Origin: Pilasporangium apinafurcum
Lineage: Eukaryota; Oomycota; Peronosporomycetes; Pythiales; Pythiaceae
NCBI GenBank assembly: GCA_001600495.1
Contig: BCKE01000016.1
Span: 511,618-575,617, forward strand
Direction: 5' to 3'
DNA: 64,000 bases
Part shown: positions 40,395-51,700 of the stretch, piece after piece
How the letters are laid out: every line of letters starts with the position of its first letter
Position numbering within the stretch: the stretch's first letter is position 1
Made by a program: the position numbers and the translations under genes
The notes under the pieces: model-generated
The model's database searches: none
The model's input: only the letters and a program-made list of their open reading frames with translations
What the model was told of the DNA's origin: nothing

Positions 40395-43300
40395 ATGGAC
40401 GCGGAGATCGCACGTTTGCTGGACGATTTAAAGCGGCTGGACACGCAAACGACGCCAGCTGAGATGTTCCAGCAATTCTCTGTTTGCTCGCCGTCGCCAT
40501 TAGCACCCGATGATGTCGTCATCGTCCCCCACAAACCGCAGGATAACAACCGGAATCTCCATCCATCCCCACCTGCAATTGCCCTTCCACCTTTGGGATC
40601 GCCATACAAAGATCCTGACGTCCTAAAGAAGGAGCTGGAGAAATTTACCCACCCGCTATTTGCATTAGAGCGTCTGAGTCCGTATGAGAAAACCACAGAT
40701 GGACTATTTGTCTTCCCAGAGAGATTGCCGCCACTAAGTCGATTGTTGGCGCAGATGCCCATGTCAGCCCCGCGGATGGAGCTCGTGCCGAAACGCGAGC
40801 ACTTGGTGGTAAATCCGCTTCATCCAGCGTATGAATATCGTCCAGTGGATACGTCCAAGTCGGGTGTCGATGCAGGGTTCTCGAGTGCATTGGTGAAACA
40901 GGACGAATATGCACGTGGGAAGATGAACAATAAGCCATTTTTACCCGGAGGGGATTCGCTCGCGGCGATTGAATCGTCTGTAGAGGCAGCAATGCAGTTG
41001 GAAATAAAGCATCAGCGGGTGCTGTTGAATTCACCGGAAGAACAAGCTCGCAATGCACTAGCATTAAGTGACGATTTGGATCTCGAGAATGACGAGGTGC
41101 TGGCCCAGTTGGTGTTTAATGCACCAGGCTTGGACGGCTGTCTCACCGTGGACGATCTGCGAGCATACAGATCAATGTCAACGTTTGCGAAAGAGAAGGA
41201 AGAGGAAACCGAGATTTCAATTAGTGAGTTGGAGACAGTCGGGAAGAATCCTGACTCTCTCTTAAAACCGTATTTCGAGGTCGCAGAGGATCAAAACCAT
41301 GTAGCAGCTGTTCGAAGTATGGTAGCACACGAGCAAGCTGCAAATGCTATGAGTCGGGAAGTAAATGAGAGTGGCACGATGGCACTTGACCAGTTGCTGC
41401 ATGATCTTGAAGATGACGGTGAACTGAATGAGCTGGGATTTTACGTGGAAGACCCGGTCTCGAATAGTGAAGAATCTGAAGAAGTAGAGGAGCAGAAAGA
41501 AGAAGGTATCTCAGCTACACATCAGGATGAAAATGATAAGCTAGGTGACAGTGCTGATACGACCAGTCGAACGGATGATCCTGAAGCTGAGCTGGAAGTA
41601 TTGATAGGTGAAGGATTAACTCAGCTTAGTCTGCGCCAAAAAGCTAAGTCAACAGCCGCAAGTGACGAGTCCAAGTGGGCGAGTATGGCGAGTGTTGATG
41701 TGCGTAATTTCCACGAAAAAGTACCGGAAACAGCTATGAAGTACGACTTCGAATTAGATACATTCCAGAAGGAGTGCATCATTCACTTGGAGCGTCACGA
41801 GTGCGTGTTCGTCGCTGCACATACATCTGCAGGGAAGACCGTTGTAGCCGAATACGCCATTGCGATGTCACAGAAGCATATGACCCGCACAATTTATACG
41901 TCACCCATCAAGGCGCTCTCTAACCAAAAATATCGCGATTTCCGAACGAAATTCGGAGTTGAGAATGTTGGCCTCATCACAGGTGACGTTAGCATCAATC
42001 CCGAGGCAAGCTGTCTCGTCATGACTACTGAGATTCTACGTTCCATGTTGTACCGTGGAGCGGATGTGATTCGCGATATTGAATGGGTGATTTTTGACGA
42101 AATCCATTACATCAACGATAGCGAGCGTGGCGTGGTATGGGAAGAAGTGATCATCATGCTGCCAGAGCATATTGGAATGGTATTTTTATCCGCGACAACT
42201 CCAAATCATTTGGAGTTTTCGGACTGGATTGGCCGCACAAAGAAAAAGAAAATTCATGTTATCTCTACGTCAAAGCGACCGGTTCCGCTTCAACATTTCC
42301 TATATGCAGGGAAGGAATTATTTAAACTGTATGATGCTTCTTCTGGATATCTTCCAGGAGCATATGGTGCGGCGAAAGCAAAGCTCTTTCCTCCATCAGA
42401 TAAACCAAAACCAATGGGACGAGGTGGCGGTCAAGTCGGAGGTGGTAGCTCAAGGAATATGGGACGAACATCTGGTGGAGATCAAAGCGACTGGACCAAG
42501 TTGATCGGATCCTTAAAAGAAAAAAGTTTGCTTCCTGTTGTTGTGTTCGCATTCAGCAAGAGGCTTTGCGAGGAAAGTGCAAACAAACTGTCGAAACTGG
42601 ATCTCAGTTCTCCGTCTGAGCGATCTGAAATCCATCTGTTCCTCGAATCCAGCATTCAGCGTTTACAGGGATCGGATCGTCAATTACCACAAGTTCTTTC
42701 CATGAAGGAAATGTTGAAGCGAGGTATTGGTGTACACCACGGTGGGCTACTACCAATTATCAAAGAAATGGTGGAGATTTTGTTTGGTCGAGGCCTTGTC
42801 AAAGTGCTTTTCTCGACCGAAACCTTTGCAATGGGGGTGAATATGCCAGCTCGCACAGTGGTGTTTAATGGAATCCGAAAGCATGATGGAAAAAATTTTC
42901 GAGACTTGTTACCGGGCGAGTACACGCAGATGGCTGGTCGAGCAGGACGTCGAGGGTTGGATTTAGTCGGCACTGTGATTATTGCTTGCTGGAATGATAT
43001 TCCCGAGCCAACATCTTTGCAGACAATGTTGGCTGGAAAGGCGACCGCACTATCGAGTCAGTTCCGACTAACGTACAATATGATACTGAACCTATTGCGC
43101 GTGGAAGTGTTGACTGTAGAGGACATGATGAAACGTTCTTTTTCGGAATTCCATACTCAAAAAGCGCTAGCAACGAGGAATATTCCTCAATTGATGAACA
43201 AAGGCAAGCAGTTGCTTCAGCAATTGGAGAAGGCACTCTTGGACGACTATTCGCATCTTGCAGCATCCAGGGAGCTTTCTCAAATCCAAGAGTTTTATCA

Positions 43301-44789
43301 AATGAAAAAGGAAAAACGTGAGCTCGAGAAAAAAGTGACCAAGTGGATCTTGGCAAACAATGCGCAAGCAGCCAAGAGTGCGATTGCCCCAGGTCGTATT
43401 GTGCTTGTGAACGTGAAGGGACTTCCCGTGGATCAACCAGCGCTGGTTGTTCGAACCAATGCATTTGGGGTTGAAGAAGGTACGGCACGATTCTCCAAAA
43501 TCTCCTTTGAACAGAATAATGGAATTGGAGCTTCAAGTAAGGGCGTCTTCAAATCCATCGTCATCATTTGTCTGTGCCCTGACGATTATGAACCACCTCA
43601 TGATACATCATTGATATCAAGCACTGATTTACAATCACAGGGCAGCATTGGAGGATTTGGTGGGCGATTACTACGTAGTAAACGAGACGATGATGATGAG
43701 CTGATGATGGGTCGTATGAGTAAGAGAGGGGTTGGAGGCAAAGTGAAAGAAGCAAAAGAGTTGGAATCGAATACGACTGACACGTTGGTTGGAAAGAAGT
43801 ATGCGATTCTGGATATTCCTGAATCGTGCGTTGAAAGTGTGACTGCTGAATACGCGTCGAAGATCGACATGAAAACGTTAGTCGCCAACTCATCGAAGAA
43901 AGAACTTGCTAGTAGTATCGAATTCCTCACTACAATTGAAATGAAATTGATGGCAACGCATCGCGCAGGCGTGATGTTTGTAGACGTCATGGCTGAGCTT
44001 CGCATGAATGATCTTGAAGTTGCAACAGCGTATGCCAACTGGCAGCAACTGTATCAATTAATCCAGAATCATCCATGCTTTACAGATTCATCTGCAACTA
44101 CTTCGCGAGTGCTGACCAGAGTCGAAAAGATCTCCAAGCTCAAGGACTATTTGATCCGGATGACACGAGAGATGTCGAATGATTCATTGTCATTATTCCC
44201 TGATTTCCAGCAGCGATTGAGTGTGCTCAAACGGCTCGGATATATTTCTGGAGATGGAGTCGTGCAAGTGAAAGGACGAGTAGCCTGTGAGATCAACACC
44301 TGCGAGGAAATTGTGCTGACCGAAATGATTTTTGAGAATGTACTGGCAAATCTCGAGCCTGAGGAAATTGTCGCAGTTCTGTCAGCGCTAATTTTCCAGG
44401 AGAAGACACAATCGGAACCAACATTAACCCCTCGACTGGAGGATGCACGTGACGTGGTGAAGCGTATTGCCGAGTCGCTAGGACTCATTCAGCTGGAGCA
44501 GCACTTGGAAATTGACCCTGCCGTATATTGTAAAGGTGCGCTGAACTTCGGATTGATGGAAGTAGTCTACGAATGGGCACGAGGGATGCCCTTCAAAGAG
44601 CTATGCCTTCTCACAGATATCCAAGAAGGGTCTATTGTGCGATGCATTACGCGCCTTGATGAGGTTTGTCGAGAAGTACGCAATGCTGCTCGTGTAATTG
44701 GTGACCCGCGACTGTTTAGGAAGATGGAGGTTGCCTCGGAAGCAATCAAACGTGATGTGGTGTTTGCAAGCAGCCTATATCTAACTTAG
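40395..44789 (+). CDS. SKI2: SKI2 (SKIV2L) RNA helicase of the SKI complex
   Basis: A 1464-residue intronless DExH helicase. SKI2 with SKI3 and SKI8 threads mRNA into the cytoplasmic exosome. The N-terminal region has an acidic part (about residues 350-410) and no known catalytic role. RecA1 carries AHTSAGKT (about residue 475), SPIKALSNQK and IFDEIHYIND (about 565; motif II is DEIH where most SKI2 have DEVH). RecA2 carries VHHGGLLP and QMAGRAGRRG (about 845). An insertion with KOW/arch character follows (about 930-1150), then a C-terminal DSHCT domain with YEWARGMPF near residue 1395. The segment before RecA1 (KYDFELDTFQKECIIHLERHE) is closer to SKI2 than to MTR4. Confidence 0.95.
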   Translation: MDAEIARLLDDLKRLDTQTTPAEMFQQFSVCSPSPLAPDDVVIVPHKPQDNNRNLHPSPPAIALPPLGSPYKDPDVLKKELEKFTHPLFALERLSPYEKTTDGLFVFPERLPPLSRLLAQMPMSAPRMELVPKREHLVVNPLHPAYEYRPVDTSKSGVDAGFSSALVKQDEYARGKMNNKPFLPGGDSLAAIESSVEAAMQLEIKHQRVLLNSPEEQARNALALSDDLDLENDEVLAQLVFNAPGLDGCLTVDDLRAYRSMSTFAKEKEEETEISISELETVGKNPDSLLKPYFEVAEDQNHVAAVRSMVAHEQAANAMSREVNESGTMALDQLLHDLEDDGELNELGFYVEDPVSNSEESEEVEEQKEEGISATHQDENDKLGDSADTTSRTDDPEAELEVLIGEGLTQLSLRQKAKSTAASDESKWASMASVDVRNFHEKVPETAMKYDFELDTFQKECIIHLERHECVFVAAHTSAGKTVVAEYAIAMSQKHMTRTIYTSPIKALSNQKYRDFRTKFGVENVGLITGDVSINPEASCLVMTTEILRSMLYRGADVIRDIEWVIFDEIHYINDSERGVVWEEVIIMLPEHIGMVFLSATTPNHLEFSDWIGRTKKKKIHVISTSKRPVPLQHFLYAGKELFKLYDASSGYLPGAYGAAKAKLFPPSDKPKPMGRGGGQVGGGSSRNMGRTSGGDQSDWTKLIGSLKEKSLLPVVVFAFSKRLCEESANKLSKLDLSSPSERSEIHLFLESSIQRLQGSDRQLPQVLSMKEMLKRGIGVHHGGLLPIIKEMVEILFGRGLVKVLFSTETFAMGVNMPARTVVFNGIRKHDGKNFRDLLPGEYTQMAGRAGRRGLDLVGTVIIACWNDIPEPTSLQTMLAGKATALSSQFRLTYNMILNLLRVEVLTVEDMMKRSFSEFHTQKALATRNIPQLMNKGKQLLQQLEKALLDDYSHLAASRELSQIQEFYQMKKEKRELEKKVTKWILANNAQAAKSAIAPGRIVLVNVKGLPVDQPALVVRTNAFGVEEGTARFSKISFEQNNGIGASSKGVFKSIVIICLCPDDYEPPHDTSLISSTDLQSQGSIGGFGGRLLRSKRDDDDELMMGRMSKRGVGGKVKEAKELESNTTDTLVGKKYAILDIPESCVESVTAEYASKIDMKTLVANSSKKELASSIEFLTTIEMKLMATHRAGVMFVDVMAELRMNDLEVATAYANWQQLYQLIQNHPCFTDSSATTSRVLTRVEKISKLKDYLIRMTREMSNDSLSLFPDFQQRLSVLKRLGYISGDGVVQVKGRVACEINTCEEIVLTEMIFENVLANLEPEEIVAVLSALIFQEKTQSEPTLTPRLEDARDVVKRIAESLGLIQLEQHLEIDPAVYCKGALNFGLMEVVYEWARGMPFKELCLLTDIQEGSIVRCITRLDEVCREVRNAARVIGDPRLFRKMEVASEAIKRDVVFASSLYLT

Positions 44790-44875
44790 CGGAAACGATA
44801 GCAAGGCATGTAGATAATATAGCAAGGTCTCTCTATGGACAATTGTTTTCACTTTGTGTTATGTGTCTGTTCTAA

Positions 44876-45352
44876 TCAAAGTAAATATGATTCTTGGCTA
44901 AAATCGCTTTGTTCTGCTTCTTCTCGAGATTCGAAGGGGCGGATGTGTGGGCGATTGTGTTGTTCCTCGATGTCGATCGATGTAACTTGGAAGATAATCG
45001 CTGCTCTTGCTTTCTTTGCGTGACCTCTAGTAACTGGTAGCAATTCGTGAGGTACTCTGCAGCCATTTCTCAAAGCAATATTCTTTCTGTTGATAAAAAT
45101 CCCCAACACAGCTTCAAGATAAACCAGCCGATCCTTCCGTTTGGTTTGACCGGTTATCTTGCCTGCTGCTTCCATCAGTGCAAAGAAGAAGACACCAAGC
45201 GATTTGCTTTCTTCTTTGGTGAGCACTGACGAGAGTGATTTCATCATATCTACCATGCATTTCAAATTCAGCTCAAACGTCGGCAAATCAAAGGGATCCT
45301 TCAGCGCTTTGATTTTTTTCACACAACACGCCAAGTTCACCGATCGCTGATA
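44876..45352 (-). CDS. Uncharacterised protein, probably with a short upstream exon
   Basis: The main block, 44876-45352, encodes about 158 residues with a helical centre (FELNLKCMVDMMKSLSSVL, GVFFFALMEAAGKI, LVYLEAVLGIFINRKNIALRNG). The C-terminus is acidic and polar. The frame has no ATG near its start. A possible first exon is 45562-45609 (ATG 45609, MQTLEVNQNVFSGTKV), whose donor GTGGTACGT joins in phase 0 to the acceptor before 45352 across 209 nt, giving 174 residues in all. No family recognised. Convergent with SKI2. Confidence 0.55.
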   Translation of the reverse strand, partial: YQRSVNLACCVKKIKALKDPFDLPTFELNLKCMVDMMKSLSSVLTKEESKSLGVFFFALMEAAGKITGQTKRKDRLVYLEAVLGIFINRKNIALRNGCRVPHELLPVTRGHAKKARAAIIFQVTSIDIEEQHNRPHIRPFESREEAEQSDFSQESYLL

Positions 45353-45609
45353 CTCTCGTCTTTGTTAGTTGTAAATGCGATAGACTAGGCTGTTGCCATT
45401 GTTGTCGTAGGTGCTGGATGCAAATCCGGCCAACAACAACAAGTGGAGCTTATTTAATTGTCACACTGTAGCTCACAGCTACTCAAGCGATCCGCAAATA
45501 CCTGTATTAGGGACGTTAGGGACACTTGCAATTGGAGGTACGACTTTGATAGAGTACGTACCACTTTAGTGCCACTGAAGACATTTTGGTTGACTTCAAG
45601 CGTCTGCAT

Positions 45610-46321
45610 CGTCTCTTCTACCTGCACGCCCTGCTGTAATGCTCCACTGCAGGTAGTGGTCTACAAGCAAGCATCCCTCAGCTCTACCTCAAGCACAGCA
45701 GTGCAGTAGCAGAACCGTGTTTGCTCGTCTAGACGCGCGAGAATTCACTTAAACCTGTTACCACTACTACTGTCCATTGGCATTGCTCCTGCCAGTTCAA
45801 TAGTAAAAAGCAACAAGGTTTTTTATTCATTTTTAGGCATTTCTTCCAAAAAGTGAGATCGACAAATCGAGCAATCAATTATTTATCCAGGATGGCCAAT
45901 AATGTGAGTTCTTCGCGCAATAATTATTGTCCAGTGCTTGTCTGACACCAATATAGCCATCCGAGGTGTGTTGTTCCTTTCCCAATACGAGAACAAACAA
46001 TGAAAAGTCACATTGTATCAATCCTCTATTAGAAAATGTAAGGTACAGAGAGCCAAAGAGTGTGAGAAAATCTAAAATGGGATGAGAAGGTTCTACATAT
46101 TGACTAATGGTTGTCTGCTGGTCTATTCACAGAAATAGAAGCTTCTTCCAGACAAATTTGACAATTTGTTGGGTTGATGATCCCATATCTTCATCGCACA
46201 TTTTTGTTTTTAGTCGAGGTACATGTAGCCATGGTCTTCATTGTATCATTTCCAAACTTGAAGCCCACGTCCCAACAGCGTACGCAAAAGAACGCAATCG
46301 ACTCTATATCTTGGTGAACAA
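45610..46321. other. Intergenic; possible initiator of the secreted protein gene
   Basis: About 710 bases. TCATTTCC at 46246-46253 fits the oomycete initiator YCAYTYY, 76 bp before the ATG at 46322, but a clear flanking FPR is absent. Nothing else recognised. Confidence 0.4.
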
Positions 46322-46966
46322 ATGCATTTCGCGGCTCTTATCGTCTTCATCATCGGCACTTCCATGGTCGCAAACGGTCAAGTCTGCTCCAATGGTTCGC
46401 AGTCAGTCAGTGTCGACGGCCAGTCTTTTTGCGTTGATGCACCAATCTGCAGTGGAAGCACCAACACTGGCAATTGCCCAGGACCTGTTGATGAACTGTT
46501 GCCTTATGGTTCCTATTGTGGACTTGTGTCTAATGGAGTTTATGGCTGTAAAGCCAACGCGATGTTAGAAGCGACAGCGATGCTTGCGTCTGGCGAAGAA
46601 GAAAGCCTCTTCCTCACGGCCTGTTCACCCACCACCGATGGTTATTGCCCAGGGCCACAATCAGGGCTAGAGTTTGGATCGCATTGTGAAAAGGGAAAGG
46701 ATGGCAAGTATTCTTGCGTCGCTAATGCCCTTCCAGCTGCTGAATCCATTATGAAAGCTTCTGCAAACACGAAAAACGACGAAGTTATAGAATGCCCTGT
46801 GGATATGATCCCAGTTAACGTACAGAATGCTGGTACATATTGCGCTGCTGAACCAATTTGTGTTGCCAACGTTTACAATGGCAACTGTCCGAAGAAACAA
46901 GGCAACCTTACTGTGAATGCACGATGTGAGGTTGTCAATACTGGTGTCTATGGCTGTATTGTCTAG
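46322..46966 (+). CDS. Secreted protein with three cysteine-rich repeats
   Basis: A 214-residue intronless protein. The N-terminus is a strong signal peptide (FAALIVFIIGTSMVANG, cleavage near residue 19-20). The mature chain holds three related units of about 40 residues, near residues 37-78, 98-137 and 170-214. Each has paired cysteines, then N/YCPGP or NCPKK, a middle cysteine (SYC, SHC, ARC) and a closing GVYGC or GKYSC. The units are joined by Ala/Glu-rich spacers. About 16 cysteines suggest disulfide bonding outside the cell. I do not recognise a named family. A role as surface or apoplastic protein, possibly an effector, is inference from secretion, cysteine content and the organism type. 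Confidence 0.8.
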   Translation: MHFAALIVFIIGTSMVANGQVCSNGSQSVSVDGQSFCVDAPICSGSTNTGNCPGPVDELLPYGSYCGLVSNGVYGCKANAMLEATAMLASGEEESLFLTACSPTTDGYCPGPQSGLEFGSHCEKGKDGKYSCVANALPAAESIMKASANTKNDEVIECPVDMIPVNVQNAGTYCAAEPICVANVYNGNCPKKQGNLTVNARCEVVNTGVYGCIV

Positions 46967-48795
46967 GTTTCACAGGAATGATGCTGTTCCAAAAAAGGAT
47001 TCACCTATAATTTAAGTTTTTTGTCTTGGATAGTTGCTTTCTATTGTATCATCACCATGACACGGCCATATATATTCGAAATAGCAATGTTTCCGCTGGT
47101 TATATATTGACTCAGACGTCGGTGTGATTGTTTGCTGTCATCGTTCCTATCTCTTCGTTCTTGGAGGCATCTAAAAATTAGACTGAGAATCTACTGGTGA
47201 GTCGTCAATACATCGATGGCAGTCGCGTACGACTAGAAGCGTCATTTAGTGAAATCCAAGATACAAAATACACAACGTCATATGCATTGTTCGGGTCGAC
47301 GGCCGTTTAAGATCGAAAAGGTGCATCTACATGTGCTGAAGCTCTGTGTTAGCCTCAAGAGATCATATGAGATACCAAGGTACCAGTAACTCAGGGAGGA
47401 CTTATGTTTTTTGTTTGGGTCCGACTCAAGCGGTAGAAGCTAGCTAAGACTAGACAATCGCGACGTAGACATCTTCGATACCTGGACTTGATGAATAAGT
47501 GGTCATTCTTGAAAAAGATACTCCTAGTGTGATGTTTTCCTTCCTTTCGCACCAATACTACCGCGCCACGCTTTCTGGACAATCGTTTTGATTTTCCACG
47601 TATACGATCTCTTTGGGCATGTATCGTCATCGCCTTATATCTGTTCTTGAAAATAGGAATGGCGTTGAAAAGAGCTCATTGCGGAGAATTGGAAACAAGC
47701 TTCTGCTTCTATCGATAGGGATTGCTTCACTTAACAAGCAATCCGCAAGTCAAGGGAGCCAAAAACAGCCTAATTCTTAGGTTGGCCAAAATCCAAAAAA
47801 TCCGCTATTCGTGCTCTACGAAAATGTGTGGCAGTTCGAAACAGATCCGTCCAAGAAAACTTGTTTCCCGTGATTATTATCCAAGTCGTAGCATCCAGAG
47901 AGGAGAACTGGTACGACAAAATTTGCATTTTCTGTCAGATGGTCATCGATTTTGCGATTCTCAAGGTCGTTCAGAACATAAAAAATACCACAATACCATT
48001 TTTGTCCAATGATATACTCTGTAGCACATAGTATGGAACTCAAGTGCTGAAGAGTGGCTTAAGACACCAACAGTATTGCACCAATAACTCGAAGATTGCC
48101 GCCAAATTACTTGGACGACAAACACTCTTGACAATATTAGAGCTCATTTTATTCAATATGGTTAGGGTAAATGACATATATGAAACGAATTATGAATCAA
48201 AAGAAATAAAAACGATGACCATCAAGCTAAAACAATGCCAAAATGGAAGCGAATACTCATCTTTGACTGCTAATTACTCGACAACCACTAGTTCGATTTG
48301 AACGCTGTTTGCTTTGTTCATCATTACAAATAAAAAACTATCCTATGCCAAAATATTATGTGCTAAAAGGCAGTTGCGGATTTTTTGAGTTTAGGAAAAC
48401 AACTGAAAACTGGCACCGTTGGCTCGTGGATTGCTTGTTAAAAAAAACACGTCAAAGTGTATCCTACAGGTAGGAGAAATGGGACGATAGAGGCTAAGCA
48501 TAAACAATTAAAATGCTTGCTCAAGAATGATGGTTTTTATTTCATTTGTTATAAAACCGTAAAATAACGAATCTATAAAATAATAAAAATTGAGAAAATG
48601 AAATTGTAATTGGGGCTATTATTTATTTACAAGGGATATGATATTTTTATGAAGGTATTACAGTACTTGTTCAATTGAGCTTTCTTGTGAGAGAAAGAAA
48701 GAGACCCGGAAGCTGCAGCATTCTCAATTCCTATATGTCCGCGCGCGCTGCTGCCGCCATCATCTCCGAGCAACAGATCAGAAACTTTGTTCGTG
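46967..48795. other. Long A/T-rich intergenic, no gene supported
   Basis: About 1.8 kb. Short overlapping ORFs at 47391-47630 (minus, basic) and 47722-48300 (plus) lack domains. The last 500 bases are strongly A/T-rich and probably contain the SZT2 promoter. No reverse transcriptase, transposase or terminal repeats were recognised. Confidence 0.5.
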
Positions 48796-51700
48796 ATGAA
48801 GAGTGTGAAACAGCTTCTTCTTTACAGCAGCGACATTAACGTCGTGAATCGCACAACGTTGTCGCTCTGGCATTTCCAGCAGATGGCGCGGCATCTCCTA
48901 CCATTTGAACCGGGTGGAGACATGAATGCAGGTGAGCCAGAAGACGATCATGACGATTCGATAAGTGATGCTGCGGATCGTCCAGATAGTAAACATGCAC
49001 CAAATAAGAGGAAGCGAGCCATGGAATTAGGCGAAGGCATGGGAATAGCTGCGGTTCTATATGAAGAAAATGAACATATAGTCACAGATGACGAGAATAG
49101 TGACGATACAGATTCTGAAGATGATTCTGTGGAAGAGACACATGAGGATGCCGATGTCAGCGTGAAGCAAACGACCGGAATGATTGCAGATTCGAATACA
49201 GTGGTGCAGGCGGTTCTTACGCCATTGTCGCAAGTGTCAGTGATTTATAAGCGCTATCGTTGTGCGATTTGCTTGGATGCGTCGCCATCGACACTCTCTA
49301 TTGATCCCATGAGCGGTCGATTGTTCTTGGATTTGCTCTATGAGTCAGTTGAGGTACGTGGGAGCTTAGTGTGGTGCCATAAATGGGATATTTTGCAGCA
49401 TCTTAGTATTCCTTGAACCTGACAGATGTCTTTCGTGGATGTAGCTGTTTATATGGAGTCTGTTACGACCAATGGAAGTCGATAACCAGCCGTTCACTCC
49501 AGAAATTCATGTTACTGTGTTAGTACAGGGTGCCCACGTAGATTCCCTTTGCGTACTCCTTCAAGGGTATGTTGTCAAGGCTTCCAACGCTGCAGGGTTC
49601 CTTCAGATCGTTAGGGAGCGAATGCAACTAATTGAAGACGACTGGGCAGAGAAAGCACAGAGCGATGGATATGTGGAATCCACTGCTAATTCTCAGCAAA
49701 CAAGAGCAAGCTTATCGTGGATCATACAGAACGCAGTGTTTGCCCTGAACTCTTTACCAAGTAATGGTGCCCCAATTCTCGCATTCGTCACAGATGGAGT
49801 TGTGGATTTATTTGATGCTTACTCATACGACAACTTGCTGATGCAGCTCATTCGTCATGATATCCAGTGTCATTTCCTACGAACTGGAGGAAGCGGAGAA
49901 GAACCGAACGCATCGTTTGGATTTGTGCCTGATATCGATCTCTTGCGTTTTATTGCTGATTCAAGTGGTGGAAGTGTCTTCGACTATGTGGCGCTTCATG
50001 ATGCATTGAATGGTTCAGCATCCGAGCAGGACGCTGTGAAGCATATGACTGGTCTTCAAGAAGCATGCTTTATCCGAAAGTCCAGTGTTTACGCAGTTTC
50101 AACACCGATACTGAAGTTAGATGAAATTTGCTGCACTTCATTCGATGGTCGGACTCTACTACCTTTACGGCCATATCGGATGTGGCGAGAAAAAGTGCAT
50201 GAATATCGAATATTTGCAGATGTGGACCGAATTATCGAAGCGCGAATTCGTGAAGGTTTTATCATCAACAAAGTACATGTGAAGACCTATTACAAACCTG
50301 CCTCGGAAGCCAACTTGAAAAGGATAACCGATGCAGCACACAATTCCGAAGACGGAGCAGATGTGGCTTCCACTCGTGAAGTTACCAAGATTTTGATTGT
50401 ATTTCTTCTTCAGTGGAAACAGAACGTTTGGATTGAGTATGTTGTGTCGGCAACATTAGAAAACGCTTCTTCTGGTACTACAGCAGCGATTAGACGTTCT
50501 AGTATCCAGGGAGGGAAGACAGGAACAGGCGTGACGAACTTTACACAAAAAGCGATGAATCTCAGTTTGTCTAAGGATCATGCACGCGCTAGGAACTGGA
50601 ATGAGTGGTACGTGAAGATGAACATCATAGCGTATTCAGAGTTTCTACGTGAATTTGGAGATTGCATGCAATCCTCTTCGTCGGCAAATGGAGCGAGTCG
50701 TTCGGGATTTAGTGCCTACAAGTCTGGGTCTCCTGTATTTCTACACGAATTTATTCGAAATGTCCAAGACGTGGATCGAGTTTTGCTACACTTGATGACT
50801 GCAACTGTGGTAGCAAGTTCAGCTGCAAGCTCTACGAACCAGTATTCCTTTAATACTAGCGGTAATGCATCATCATCTTCTACTGTAGTGAGCTCTCACC
50901 AGAATTCTCATCCTGTCTTCAACATCATTGGTGAACTATCACCTGTGCTGTGGCATCGATGGTTTTACGTGGAGCGTTTTGAGATGGTTTGCGTGGTGAA
51001 GAACGACATTTTTACTGAATTCTTCTATCGACATGAAGAGAATGGTACGATAGATCGCGGGCATTCGATTCAACGTATGAGAGCTATGAACATGCCAAAC
51101 CCATCACGACGATTTGTGAATAGCCTTGGTGGAAATACGTATGGAATTTCCATTGGGGTCAAGCAAATATCTGAACGACTCGGGTCAACATTGTTGAAGT
51201 GGTCATCTCAGAAGTTATCGAGTGATTTATTCCTAAAGTTCCTCACACCTCATTCTACCGATGGAAGTTCGTTGAGACTAAAGAATACTGCTGTTTCGGC
51301 ATCATCTACGACCCCGACAACCCGTCGTCGTCGACAGCGGCCTTCACCTGATAATTCGACTGCAGATGGTTTCGAGAATAGCAACAGTACGACCGGGAAG
51401 ACCAGATCGTCCCTGTGTTTCGTTCGACTTGAAATTAAAAACAAGACTTTATGCGCTATCCACGTTGCTTTTTTCGCGACTGGACCTGCTGCGCGAAAGC
51501 AAACCCTGATTGAGTTGAAAAATGCTATAGCAGCGGGGCTAAACGATCTTTCCCCTAATGCTTCGTCCTCGTCACAGTCAAAGTCAATTGTACTGTGCCA
51601 TCGAATGATAAGCCGTTTATTGGTTACCCATGCTACGCTGGTTCTATGTGAAGGAGGTCCAGGGGTGTCGTCCCACGAACACTTGAATCCACCCATAGCA

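Noticed and set aside
47391-48300. Possible transposon in the 47-48 kb A/T-rich gap
   Set aside because: Several short ORFs exist, but no catalytic motif, terminal repeat or target duplication could be found.
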